Assembly (NCBI GenBank): GCA_036394195.1 | Contig: DASWFO010000257.1 | Coordinates: 1-18,580, forward strand | DNA length: 18,580 nt | Direction of reading: 5' to 3' | Origin: DATJPD01 sp036394195 | GTDB lineage: Bacteria > Pseudomonadota > Alphaproteobacteria > CACIAM-22H2 | Shown: in pieces, positions 7,213 through 13,995 of the stretch | How positions within the stretch are numbered: position 1 is the stretch's first letter | Layout: each line of letters starts with the position of its first letter | The notes under the pieces: model-generated | What the model saw: the letters and a program-made list of their open reading frames with translations, nothing else | Database searches by the model: none | What the model was told of the DNA's origin: nothing | Program-made: the position numbers and the translations under genes

Positions 7213-7911
7213 ATGGGCGGCGATTTGGCATTCTTCGACATCATCTTTTTTGCGCTGGTCGCAGGCTTTCTGATCCTGCGCCTGCGCAGCGTGCTCGGCC
7301 GCCGCACCGGTCAGGAAAACCGCGAGCGCTGGACGCCGCGCTTGCCGACCCGCGGCGCGCCCGCACCCGGCACCAGCGATCGTCCAGCCGGTCCGGCCAC
7401 GGTGACGCCGTTGCCCGGCGTGCGGCCGGTCGCACCGGCCGCGGCTGCGGGCGGCAGCGCGCTGGACACGGCATTCGCGCAGATCAAGAGCGCCGACCCG
7501 AACTTTGATCCGGCCCGGTTCGTCGAGGGTGCGCGCGCCGCGTTCGAGATGATCGTCACCGCCTATGCGCAAGGCGACGTGAACACCCTGCGGCCGCTGC
7601 TGGCCGACGATGTGTACGACAATTTTGCCGCCGCCATCCGCGGCCGCCAGGACGCCAAGCAGACGCTCGAGACCACGCTGATCAGCCTCAAGACCGCGGA
7701 GATCATCGAGGCGCGGATGGAAGGCCGCACGGCGTTCGTGACCTTGAAGTTCGTCTCCGAGCAGGTGAACGTCACCCGCAATGCCGCCGGCGAGATCGTC
7801 GAGGGCGATCCGAACCGGGTCGCCACCGTGACCGACGTGTGGACGTTCGCGCGCAACACGCGGGCCTCCGATCCCAACTGGGCGCTGGTTCAGACCTCTG
7901 AGGCGCACTAG
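7213..7911 (+). CDS. Tim44-like domain membrane protein
   Basis: The 232-residue protein has one N-terminal hydrophobic helix (about residues 5-24, DLAFFDIIFFALVAGFLILR) followed by basic residues, then a Pro/Ala-rich linker (about 40-85) and a C-terminal Tim44-like domain (about 85-230) beginning LDTAFAQIKSADPNFDPARF and ending VTDVWTFARNTRASDPNWALV. Its orthologues sit next to mltA in many Alphaproteobacteria and are homologous to the mitochondrial import protein Tim44. The bacterial role is thought to concern membrane or envelope organisation (the TimA group); this is inference. Orientation implies a cytoplasmic or periplasmic globular domain tethered to the inner membrane. mltA follows with overlap or no gap. 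Confidence 0.88.
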   Translation: MGGDLAFFDIIFFALVAGFLILRLRSVLGRRTGQENRERWTPRLPTRGAPAPGTSDRPAGPATVTPLPGVRPVAPAAAAGGSALDTAFAQIKSADPNFDPARFVEGARAAFEMIVTAYAQGDVNTLRPLLADDVYDNFAAAIRGRQDAKQTLETTLISLKTAEIIEARMEGRTAFVTLKFVSEQVNVTRNAAGEIVEGDPNRVATVTDVWTFARNTRASDPNWALVQTSEAH

Positions 7912-9145
7912 CTCGTTCGAAGCGCTGGGCGTCGTCGCGGCGGTTGCGGCCCTGGCCGCGCTGCTGGCCGTCCTGATCACCGCGATCGAGAAGCCGCCCG
8001 TCCTGCCGGACCGGCTGACCTTGGCGCCGGCCGCTTTCGCCGATCTTCCCGGCTGGACCGCCGACAGCCCGGCCGCCGCGGCCGGGGCCCTCCGCCGCTC
8101 CTGCGAGCGCCTCGGCCGCCTCGAGGCCGACAGCGCGATCGGCCCCGGCGGCGTGGGCGGTCTTGCTCAGGACTGGCAGGCGCCGTGCAGCGCTGTGGTC
8201 GCACTGGCGCCGGACGACAATTCGGCCGCGACGGCGTTCTTCGAGCGCTGGTTCGTGCCGTTCCAGGCCGGCAACAACGGCAAGCCCGAGGGGCTGTTCA
8301 CCGGCTATTACGAGCCCGAGCTCAAGGGCGCGCGTGCGCGCAGCAGCGCTTACCCGGTGCCGCTCCTGGCCCGTCCCGCCGATCTCGTCACCGCCGATCT
8401 CGGCCTGTTCCGCGAGGACTGGCGCGGCACCAACATCGCCGGCCGGGTCCAGCAAGGGGCGCTGCGCCCCTACCCGACCCGGGCCGAGATCGCCGGCGGG
8501 GCGCTGAAGAACCAGCGCCGCGTCGATGGCGCGCCGCTCGAGCTGGTCTGGGTCGACAACGCGATCGATGCGTTCTTCCTTGAGATCCAGGGCTCCGGCC
8601 GGGTCGTGCTCGACGACGGCACCCTGATGCGGGTCGGCTATGCCGCCAGCAACGGCCGGCCCTATCTAGCCATTGGCCGCGAGCTGATCGCACGCGGGGC
8701 GCTGACGCGCGACGAGGCGACGGCCCCCGGCATTCGCGCCTGGCTGGCCGCCCACCCGGGAGACGCGCCGGAGGTCATGAACAAGAACCAGTCGTTCGTG
8801 TTCTTCCGGCCGCTGCCGCCGCCGGCGTCGGCGGATGACGGGCCGCCGGGCGCGCAAACTGTGGCGCTGACGCCCGGCCGCAGTCTCGCCGTCGATCGCG
8901 CGTTCCTGCCGCTGGGCATGCCGATCTGGCTCGATGCCGAGGATCCGCTGACGCCGGGGGCGCGCCTGCAGTGCCTCTTGATCGCCCAGGACACCGGCGG
9001 TGCCATTCGCGGGCCGGTTCGCGGCGACGTGTTCTGGGGCCACGGGGCGGAGGCGGCCGAGCGCGCCGGGCGCATGCGTTCGGCCGGCCGCTACTGGATC
9101 CTGCTGCCGCGGGCCGCCGCGGACCGGCGCGCCCCCGCGAGCTGA
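7898..9145 (+). CDS. mltA: Membrane-bound lytic murein transglycosylase A, non-ATG start
   Basis: MltA cleaves peptidoglycan between MurNAc and GlcNAc, leaving 1,6-anhydro ends. The MltA domain is shown by FTGYYEPELKG and LVWVDNAIDAFFLEIQGSGRV; the C-terminal 3D domain by SLAVDRAFLPLGMPIWLD, IAQDTGGAIRGPVRGDVFWG and SAGRYWILLPR, which includes the catalytic Asp region. The start is a problem. The first in-frame TTG is at 8021, but in-frame sequence before it encodes a clear export segment (GVVAAVAALAALLAVLITA), so translation must begin earlier. No ATG, GTG or TTG is present there. I chose CTG at 7898 (then RRTSSFEALG), overlapping the Tim44 stop. It could be translated by coupling. No lipobox Cys is seen, so it may be membrane-anchored or signal-cleaved. 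Confidence 0.85.
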   Translation: MRRTSSFEALGVVAAVAALAALLAVLITAIEKPPVLPDRLTLAPAAFADLPGWTADSPAAAAGALRRSCERLGRLEADSAIGPGGVGGLAQDWQAPCSAVVALAPDDNSAATAFFERWFVPFQAGNNGKPEGLFTGYYEPELKGARARSSAYPVPLLARPADLVTADLGLFREDWRGTNIAGRVQQGALRPYPTRAEIAGGALKNQRRVDGAPLELVWVDNAIDAFFLEIQGSGRVVLDDGTLMRVGYAASNGRPYLAIGRELIARGALTRDEATAPGIRAWLAAHPGDAPEVMNKNQSFVFFRPLPPPASADDGPPGAQTVALTPGRSLAVDRAFLPLGMPIWLDAEDPLTPGARLQCLLIAQDTGGAIRGPVRGDVFWGHGAEAAERAGRMRSAGRYWILLPRAAADRRAPAS

Positions 9146-9152
9146 GTGCGCC

Positions 9153-9659
9153 TTATCGCCACCCGCCGCGGCCGAAGTGCCGCCGGCCGCGGTCGAGCAA
9201 CTCGTCGGCGACCTTCTTCTGATCGTCGCTGAAGCTCGCATAGAGCGGCCGTGCCGCCGCGACCACCTCATCCAGGCGCGAGGCGGCCCGGGCCAGGTTC
9301 TGCTGCCGGCGCTGCAGGCGTTCGATCGCGGTGGGCGGCTGCGTCTGCGCCTGGTTCTGCCGCGCCGCGCGCCGCTGCTGGATTTCGGCGTCGCGATCCT
9401 GGGCGTGGCGGCGAATCACGTCGGCGAGGGCCGACCATCGCGGTTCCTGGGCCGGCGTGATCTTGAGCGCGGTTCTCAGGAATGCGAGCCGCGCGTCGAT
9501 GAGCTCGCCGGGAAGCGGCCGCTGCCGTTCCGGCGCGGCACTCGACGGACCCGCACTCGGCGGACTTTGGCCGTGCACCGCGGGACTGTTGACCGCGAGA
9601 CCGCCGACGACGGTGGTGAAGATCAGGGCTGACGCGGCGATTCTGGATGACGTACGCAT
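9153..9659 (-). CDS. Spy/CpxP-like periplasmic protein (LTxxQ family)
   Basis: This 168-residue protein begins with a signal peptide (positively charged start, hydrophobic run ASALIFTTVVGGLAV, likely cleavage after AVHG). The mature part is helical and charged with two motifs related to LTxxQ: KITPAQEPRW (about 66-75) and FSDDQKKVADELL (about 145-157), the arrangement of Spy/CpxP periplasmic chaperones and metal/envelope-stress proteins. A strong ribosome-binding site AGGAGG lies 7 bases upstream of the ATG (reverse complement of 9667-9672). It is convergent with mltA, with 7 bases between the stops, and divergent from lutA. A chaperone or stress role is inferred from the family; no ligand residues can be recognised. 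Confidence 0.8.
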   Translation of the reverse strand: MRTSSRIAASALIFTTVVGGLAVNSPAVHGQSPPSAGPSSAAPERQRPLPGELIDARLAFLRTALKITPAQEPRWSALADVIRRHAQDRDAEIQQRRAARQNQAQTQPPTAIERLQRRQQNLARAASRLDEVVAAARPLYASFSDDQKKVADELLDRGRRHFGRGGWR

Positions 9660-9775
9660 GACAAGGCCTCCTAAGAGACAAACGGGGGATTTAGTGATTC
9701 CACGTTCGGCGGTGCGCCATCCTGCGAGCCCGGATGACGTCGCTCAGGCCTTGCCAGTGGGCGCCTCCGGCTTCA

Positions 9776-9797
9776 TTGTGCCAAAAACCATGGCAAT
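9776..9797. promoter_or_regulatory. Palindromic operator candidate upstream of lutA
   Basis: TGCCA (9779-9783) and TGGCA (9791-9795) are inverted around AAAACCA. The flanks extend the symmetry with one bulge (ATTG... and ...AAT). It sits 18-37 bases before the TTG start of lutA and 117 or more bases upstream of the divergent Spy-like gene, where a GntR-type lut regulator could act. No such regulator is in the window. Confidence 0.35.
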
Positions 9798-9812
9798 TCA
9801 GGCTGCCCTAAT

Positions 9813-10616
9813 TTGACCACGATCGACGCCGGACGTTCGCCTGCCAAGCCCCGGGTTGGCTTGTTCGTCACTTGTCTTGTCGATCTCTACCGGCCGTCGG
9901 TCGGGTTCGCCGCAGTGAAGCTGCTCGAAGACGCCGGCTGCACGGTCGAGGTGCCGGTGCTGCAGACCTGCTGCGGCCAGCCGGCCTACAATTCCGGCGA
10001 TCGCGCCGACACCACGTCTATCGCGCGGGGCGTCATCGAGGTGTTCGAGAGCTTCGACTACGTCGTCGTGCCGTCGGGATCCTGCGGCGGCATGATCAAG
10101 GAGCATTATCCGCTTCTGTTCCAGGACGAGCCGGCGTGGGCGCAGCGCGCCAAGCGCTTGGCGGCGCGGACCTGGGAGCTGGTCTCGTTTCTCTATGAGG
10201 TCCGCGGCGTGCGCTCGACCGGGGCGCGCTATGACGGTGTGGTGACGTATCACGATTCGTGCTCGGGCCTGCGCGAGCTCGGGGTCAAGCATCAGCCGCG
10301 TGCCATGCTCGCCTCGGTCAAGGGGCTGAAGCTCAACGAGCTGCCGGATGCCGAGGTCTGCTGCGGCTTCGGCGGCACGTTCTGCGTCAAGTATCCCGAG
10401 ATCTCGGATAAGATGGTGCAGGCAAAGGCCGCCGATATCCTGCGCACCGGCGCCGATACGCTGCTCGCCGGCGACCTGGGCTGCCTCCTGAACATGGCTG
10501 GCAAGCTGAAGCGGCTGCGTAGCCAAGCCGGGGCCGCCCCGGTGAATGTCCGCCACGTCGCCGAGGTGCTGGCCGGCCTCACCGCCGAGCCGCCGATCGG
10601 CGAGCCAGCCAAGTAA
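9813..10616 (+). CDS. lutA: Lactate utilization protein A, CCG-domain iron-sulfur protein
   Basis: LutA is one of three proteins that together oxidise L-lactate to pyruvate in place of a flavin dehydrogenase (LutABC/LldEFG). The 267-residue protein has two CCG domains. The first has Cys21, Cys53-Cys54 (TCCGQPAYNSG) and Cys91 (SCGGMIKEHYP). The second has Cys150 (DSCSGLRELG), Cys183-Cys184 and Cys191 (CCGFGGTFCVKYP), then Cys224 (GDLGC). These residues bind a non-cubane or [4Fe-4S] centre in the family. The start is TTG at 9813; no ATG or GTG is in frame upstream, and an AGG about 10 bases before gives weak ribosome-binding support. A REP-like element separates it from lutB. No lactate permease gene is present. 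Confidence 0.92.
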   Translation: MTTIDAGRSPAKPRVGLFVTCLVDLYRPSVGFAAVKLLEDAGCTVEVPVLQTCCGQPAYNSGDRADTTSIARGVIEVFESFDYVVVPSGSCGGMIKEHYPLLFQDEPAWAQRAKRLAARTWELVSFLYEVRGVRSTGARYDGVVTYHDSCSGLRELGVKHQPRAMLASVKGLKLNELPDAEVCCGFGGTFCVKYPEISDKMVQAKAADILRTGADTLLAGDLGCLLNMAGKLKRLRSQAGAAPVNVRHVAEVLAGLTAEPPIGEPAK

Positions 10617-10644
10617 TTCACGGCGACCCACAATGTGCTTGAGA

Positions 10645-10747
10645 CTCACCCCCACCCCAACCCTCCCCCGTCCAGGGGGAGGGAGAAGAATTTTGGGTCG
10701 CCCTGACTTCCCTCCCCCCTTGCGGGGGAGGGCTAGGGTGGGGGGTG
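10645..10747. repeat. REP-like palindromic element between lutA and lutB
   Basis: Two inverted C-rich arms (10645-10683 and 10710-10747) flank a short centre. Each arm holds a hairpin, CCCTCCCCC...GGGGGAGGG at 10661-10683 and CCCTCCCCCC...GGGGGAGGG at 10710-10732, followed or preceded by a CACCCC(C)ACCC tract. This is the form of the widespread REP-type repeats whose core reads ACCCTCCCCCGC. The last base is only 26 bases before the lutB ATG. It may act as a transcript stabiliser or attenuator between lutA and lutB; that is inference. Confidence 0.8.
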
Positions 10748-10772
10748 CCGCCAGCGTCGGCTGTTGCACGCC

Positions 10773-12200
10773 ATGATCCCGACCAGCCAGTCCTTCAAGG
10801 CGAACGCGCACGAGGCGCTGCAGGATACATATCTGCAGAAGGCGCTCGACAACATGCGTGCCGGCTTTCCGGCCAAGCGCCTCGACGCGATTTCGCGCCT
10901 GCCGGAATTCGAAGACCTGCGCGACCAGGCCAAGGACATCAAGGATCACACCCTCGCCCATCTCGACTGGTATCTCGAGCGCTACGAACGGAACGTCGTC
11001 GCCTCCGGCGGCCATGTGCACTGGGCGCGCACCGCCGGCGAGGCGCGGGACATCGTGCTCCAGATCTGCCGGCGCCTCGGGGCGCGTAGCGTCACCAAGG
11101 GCAAGTCGATGATCGGCGAGGAGATCGCGCTCAACGATCATCTCGAGGCCAACGGCATCGTGCCGGTCGAGACCGATCTCGGCGAGTACATCATCCAGCT
11201 TCGCCACGAGGCGCCGTCGCACATCATCGCGCCCGCGATCCACCTGGTGAAAGAGCAGGTCGAGCACACCTTCCGCGAGGTGCACACCGCGCTCGATCCC
11301 AAGCGGGTCCTCGACGAGCCGCGCTCGCTGGTCGCCGAGGCGCGGCAGATCCTGCGCGAGAAGTTCCTCGCCGCCGATGTCGGTGTCACCGGCGCCAATT
11401 TCCTGATCGCCGAGACCGGCACCTCGGTGATCGTGACCAACGAAGGCAACGGCGACCTGACCCAGCTTCTGCCCAAGGCGCATATCGTGCTGGCCAGCCT
11501 CGAGAAGATCGTGCCGACGCTCGAGGACGCGGCGGCGATCATCCGCGTCCTCGCGCGCTCGGCGACCGGCCAGGACATGTCGGTCTATACGACCTTCTCG
11601 ACCGGCCCGCGGCGGCCGGACGACCTCGACGGGCCCGGCGAGTATCACGTGGTGCTGCTCGACAACGGCCGCAGCGCGCTGCTCGGCACCGAGTTCCAGG
11701 ACATGCTGCGCTGCATCCGCTGCGGCGCCTGCATGAATCATTGTCCCGTCTACGGCGCGGTCGGCGGCCATGCCTATGGCTGGGTCTATCCGGGGCCGAT
11801 GGGCGCCGTGCTGACGCCGAGCCTGATCGGCATCGAGACCGCCAAGCACCTGCCGAACGCCTCGACCTTCTGCGGCAAATGCGAGAGCGTCTGCCCGATG
11901 AAGATCCCGCTGCCGAAGATGATGCGCCATTATCGCGAGCGCGAATGGCAGAAGAAGCTGTCGCCGCCGGCGGCGCGCATCGGCCTCGGCCTGTGGGCGT
12001 TCCTGGCCCGCCGGCCGCTCCTCTATCATTGGGCGGCGGGCCTCGCGGCGCGGGTGCTGGGCCTGCTCGGACGCCGCCAGGGCAGCTTCTACAATCTGCC
12101 GCTCGCCGGCGGCTGGACCCGCACCCGCGACATGCCGGCGCCGCAGGGCAAGACGTTCCAGCAGATGTGGAGCGAGCGCCGGGCGGGGAAGACCGCATGA
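10773..12200 (+). CDS. lutB: Lactate utilization protein B, 4Fe-4S protein
   Basis: LutB (LldF type) is the central iron-sulfur subunit of the LutABC lactate oxidation system. The 475-residue protein has an N-terminal LUD domain (VTKGKSMIGEEIALND near 110, and the family block GVTGANFLIAETGTSVIVTNEGNGD near 205-226) and two cluster motifs: C314-x2-C317-x2-C320-x3-C324 and C367-x2-C370-x3-C374 followed by PMKIP. The C-terminal tail (residues 390-475) is usual for LldF proteins. ATG at 10773 was chosen over TTG at 10764; no clear Shine-Dalgarno precedes either because the REP-like element lies immediately upstream. The stop overlaps lutC (ATGA). Confidence 0.94.
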   Translation: MIPTSQSFKANAHEALQDTYLQKALDNMRAGFPAKRLDAISRLPEFEDLRDQAKDIKDHTLAHLDWYLERYERNVVASGGHVHWARTAGEARDIVLQICRRLGARSVTKGKSMIGEEIALNDHLEANGIVPVETDLGEYIIQLRHEAPSHIIAPAIHLVKEQVEHTFREVHTALDPKRVLDEPRSLVAEARQILREKFLAADVGVTGANFLIAETGTSVIVTNEGNGDLTQLLPKAHIVLASLEKIVPTLEDAAAIIRVLARSATGQDMSVYTTFSTGPRRPDDLDGPGEYHVVLLDNGRSALLGTEFQDMLRCIRCGACMNHCPVYGAVGGHAYGWVYPGPMGAVLTPSLIGIETAKHLPNASTFCGKCESVCPMKIPLPKMMRHYREREWQKKLSPPAARIGLGLWAFLARRPLLYHWAAGLAARVLGLLGRRQGSFYNLPLAGGWTRTRDMPAPQGKTFQQMWSERRAGKTA

Positions 12201-12898
12201 CGACCGCGCGCGAGCAGATCCTGGGCGACATCCGGAAATCGCTGCGCGGCGATGCGGCGCTGCCGGCCGACGACGCGGCGAAGCTGGAGCAGCGGCTCAG
12301 CAATCATCCGGCCGGCCTCATCCCGCGGCGCAGCGACGGCCGCGACCGGGCCGGCCTCACGGCGCTGTTCGAGCAGCAGGCGAAGCTGGTCGAAACCTCG
12401 GTGCGCCGGATCGCTTCGCTCGCCGATGTCCCGGCCGCGGTCGCCGAATATCTGAGCTCGCAGAACCTGCCGGCGGGCGCCACGGTGGCCCCGGATAAGC
12501 TCCTGGATCAGGTGCCGTGGTCCGAGCGTCCGATGCTGCGGCTGCGGCGCGGCAAGCCGGAACCCACCGACCAGGTCGGCGTGTCGGTCGCGTTCCAGGC
12601 GATCGCCGAGACCGGCACGCTGATGCTGCTGTCCGGGGCTGAGTCGCCGTCGACCCTGAATTTCCTGCCCGACACGCATATCGTGATCCTGCCGAAAAGC
12701 CGCATCGTCGGTCCGATGGAAGAGGCGCTGCGCCGCCTGCGCGATTGGCGCCAGGCCGCGTCCGCCGGGATGCCGCGCACGGTGAACTTCATCACCGGCC
12801 CGTCGCGCACCGCCGACATCGAGCAGAAGATCGAGATGGGCGCGCATGGTCCCCGTCGCCAGCATATCCTCATCGTCGAGGATGACCGGCTCGCGTAA
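12197..12898 (+). CDS. lutC: Lactate utilization protein C, LUD domain
   Basis: LutC (LldG type) is the third component of the lactate oxidation system. The 233-residue protein has the LUD domain with VGVSVAFQAIAETGTLMLLS, the STLNFLPDTHIVIL block and the C-terminal GPSRTADIEQ and GAHGPRRQHILIVED, both characteristic. The ATG at 12197 overlaps the lutB stop by 4 bases (ATGA), a sign of coupling; the same frame is open far upstream but those codons lie inside lutB. Its last 17 bases overlap the start of smr, so the operon may read into smr. lutC lies at a position where mltA is usually followed directly by smr. Confidence 0.94.
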   Translation: MTTAREQILGDIRKSLRGDAALPADDAAKLEQRLSNHPAGLIPRRSDGRDRAGLTALFEQQAKLVETSVRRIASLADVPAAVAEYLSSQNLPAGATVAPDKLLDQVPWSERPMLRLRRGKPEPTDQVGVSVAFQAIAETGTLMLLSGAESPSTLNFLPDTHIVILPKSRIVGPMEEALRRLRDWRQAASAGMPRTVNFITGPSRTADIEQKIEMGAHGPRRQHILIVEDDRLA

Positions 12899-13427
12899 GC
12901 CGCTCCCGGATGCGGACCTGTTCGCGGCCGTGCTCCGCGACGTCAAGCCGCTGCGCCGCACGAAGGTCTCCCCTCACCCCGACCCTGTCCCGGCGAGAGA
13001 GAGCAAAGCCGCGGCGCCGGCGAAGCCTCTCCCGCGGGCGGAGACGCGGCCGTCCACTCCGGTCACGCCGCCGCCGCCGCCAAATCCCGGCATCGACCGG
13101 CGCACCGCCGAGCGTCTGCGCAAGGGGGCGATGGAGATCGACCGCCGGCTCGACCTGCACGGCTTGACCGAGGCCGATGCGCACGCCGCCCTCGACCGCT
13201 TCGTCCGCCAGGCGTGGCGCGACGGCCTCCGCGTGCTGCTGATCATCACCGGCAAGGGCAGTGTGCGCGACGGCGGCGGGGTGCTCCGGCGCAATCTGCC
13301 GCGCTGGCTGGCCAGCGGCGAGCACGGCCCCCGCGTGCTGCGCATCGAGTCAGCACAGCCGCGCCACGGCGGGAGCGGCGCCTATTATGTGCTGTTGCGC
13401 CGCCAGCGCGACGGACGGGCGTCATGA
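12882..13427 (+). CDS. Smr domain protein, possible nuclease
   Basis: The small MutS-related (Smr) domain binds and can nick DNA or RNA, with roles in DNA repair or ribosome rescue in relatives. The 181-residue protein has a disordered, Pro/Arg-rich N-terminal half and a C-terminal Smr domain from about 85 with LDLHG (90-94) and TGKG (123-126), the two catalytic motifs, and ends VLRIESAQPRHGGSGAYYVLLRRQRD. ATG at 12882 (MTGSRKPLPDADLF) is chosen over an in-frame ATG at 12846, because the latter would overlap lutC by 53 bases and adds a Ser-rich tail unlike the family. Bases 12971-12991 look like a REP relic translated into the linker. It overlaps the next gene by 4 bases. Confidence 0.9.
   Translation: MTGSRKPLPDADLFAAVLRDVKPLRRTKVSPHPDPVPARESKAAAPAKPLPRAETRPSTPVTPPPPPNPGIDRRTAERLRKGAMEIDRRLDLHGLTEADAHAALDRFVRQAWRDGLRVLLIITGKGSVRDGGGVLRRNLPRWLASGEHGPRVLRIESAQPRHGGSGAYYVLLRRQRDGRAS
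12971..13000 (+). repeat. REP-like relic inside the smr coding sequence
   Basis: CCCTCACCCCGACCCTGTCC (12971-12990), continued by a weak hairpin return (GGCGAGAGAG), matches the common REP core CACCCCGACCCTCTCCCC and resembles the arms of the element at 10645-10747. It reads in frame as SPHPDPVPARES (residues 30-41), in the linker before the Smr domain. The second strand of the hairpin is partly decayed. Confidence 0.6.
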
Positions 13428-13825
13428 CGCCGTTCGGCGAGAAGGTGCGCGAACTGCGCCGCCGGCGCGGCATCACGTTGAAGCAGCTGGCCGGGGCACT
13501 CGAATTGTCGCCGGCCTATCTGTCGGCGCTGGAGCACGGCCATCGCGGCCGCCCGACGCCCGCGTTCATCGTCCAGATCTGCGAATACTTTAATTTGATC
13601 TGGGACGATTACGAGGAGATGCACCGGCTGGCGCGGCTGTCGCATCCCCGGGTCGTCGTGGACACCCGCGGCCTGTCGCCGGCGGCGACCGAGCTCGCGA
13701 ACATCCTCGCCGAGCACATCGGCATCCTTGACGACGCGACCGTTGAAGCGCTGGTGAAGCAGCTGAAATCGGCAGCGGGAGCGATCGCACCCGCCAAGCC
13801 GCGCCGCGGCCCGCGCGCGGGCTGA
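13424..13825 (+). CDS. XRE-family transcriptional regulator
   Basis: The 133-residue protein has an N-terminal Cro/CI-type helix-turn-helix (about residues 5-62: FGEKVRELRRRRGITLKQLAGALELSPAYLSALEHGHRGRPTPAFI). The short tail (about 80-133) is helical and ends in a basic stretch. Its ATG overlaps the smr stop (ATGA); in many Alphaproteobacteria a small XRE gene follows smr, just before gyrB, so this is part of the conserved neighbourhood. The gene order departs after it. Target genes are unknown. The alternative, that it is an antitoxin, is unlikely because no toxin partner is adjacent. Confidence 0.87.
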   Translation: MTPFGEKVRELRRRRGITLKQLAGALELSPAYLSALEHGHRGRPTPAFIVQICEYFNLIWDDYEEMHRLARLSHPRVVVDTRGLSPAATELANILAEHIGILDDATVEALVKQLKSAAGAIAPAKPRRGPRAG

Positions 13826-13837
13826 ACATTTTTAATC

Positions 13838-13977
13838 GTCATTCCCGCGCCAGCGGGAATCCAGATTCACCACGGAGGCACGGAGATCACGGAGGGCTCA
13901 AGGGCCTCGTATGTCTCCGTGTCCTCCGTGTCTCCGTGGTTTAATTCTCCCTGGATGCCCGCTTTCGCGGGCATGGC
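13838..13977. repeat. 140-bp composite palindromic repeat, copy 2
   Basis: Left end GTCATTCCCGCG (13838-13849) and right end CGCGGGCATGGC (13966-13977) are inverted at 10 of 12 positions. Each end folds as a hairpin (TTCCCGC...GCGGGAA and GCCCGC...GCGGGC). Inside, CACGGAGG-type repeats (13871-13894) face the inverted CTCCGTG repeats (13914-13938), with TCCAGATT and CTGGAT also opposed. Layout, length and end sequence equal copy 1 at 5769-5911, with the central loop differing. It lies between the convergent XRE and RamB-like genes. Confidence 0.85.
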
Positions 13978-13995
13978 GAAGAGAATTTCTGAGGC

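Noticed and set aside
10645..10747. Rho-independent terminator between lutA and lutB
   Set aside because: The stems are strong but no T-tract follows on either strand. The double-arm layout fits a REP element better.
9798..12029. A 743-codon open frame on the reverse strand across lutA and lutB
   Set aside because: It is antisense to lutA and lutB, which have clear Cys motifs and homology. Its translation is rich in Arg, Asp, His and Ala without any recognisable domain, the usual by-product of GC-rich codon use.
11741..12196. Upstream extension of the lutC frame inside lutB
   Set aside because: lutB covers this part with its second cluster motif. The ATG at 12197 with a 4-base overlap matches normal LutC length.
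13424..13825. Antitoxin of a toxin-antitoxin pair
   Set aside because: The gene is XRE-like, but both neighbours are identifiable (smr and a repeat) and no toxin-sized partner exists; it fits the conserved smr-xre neighbourhood.
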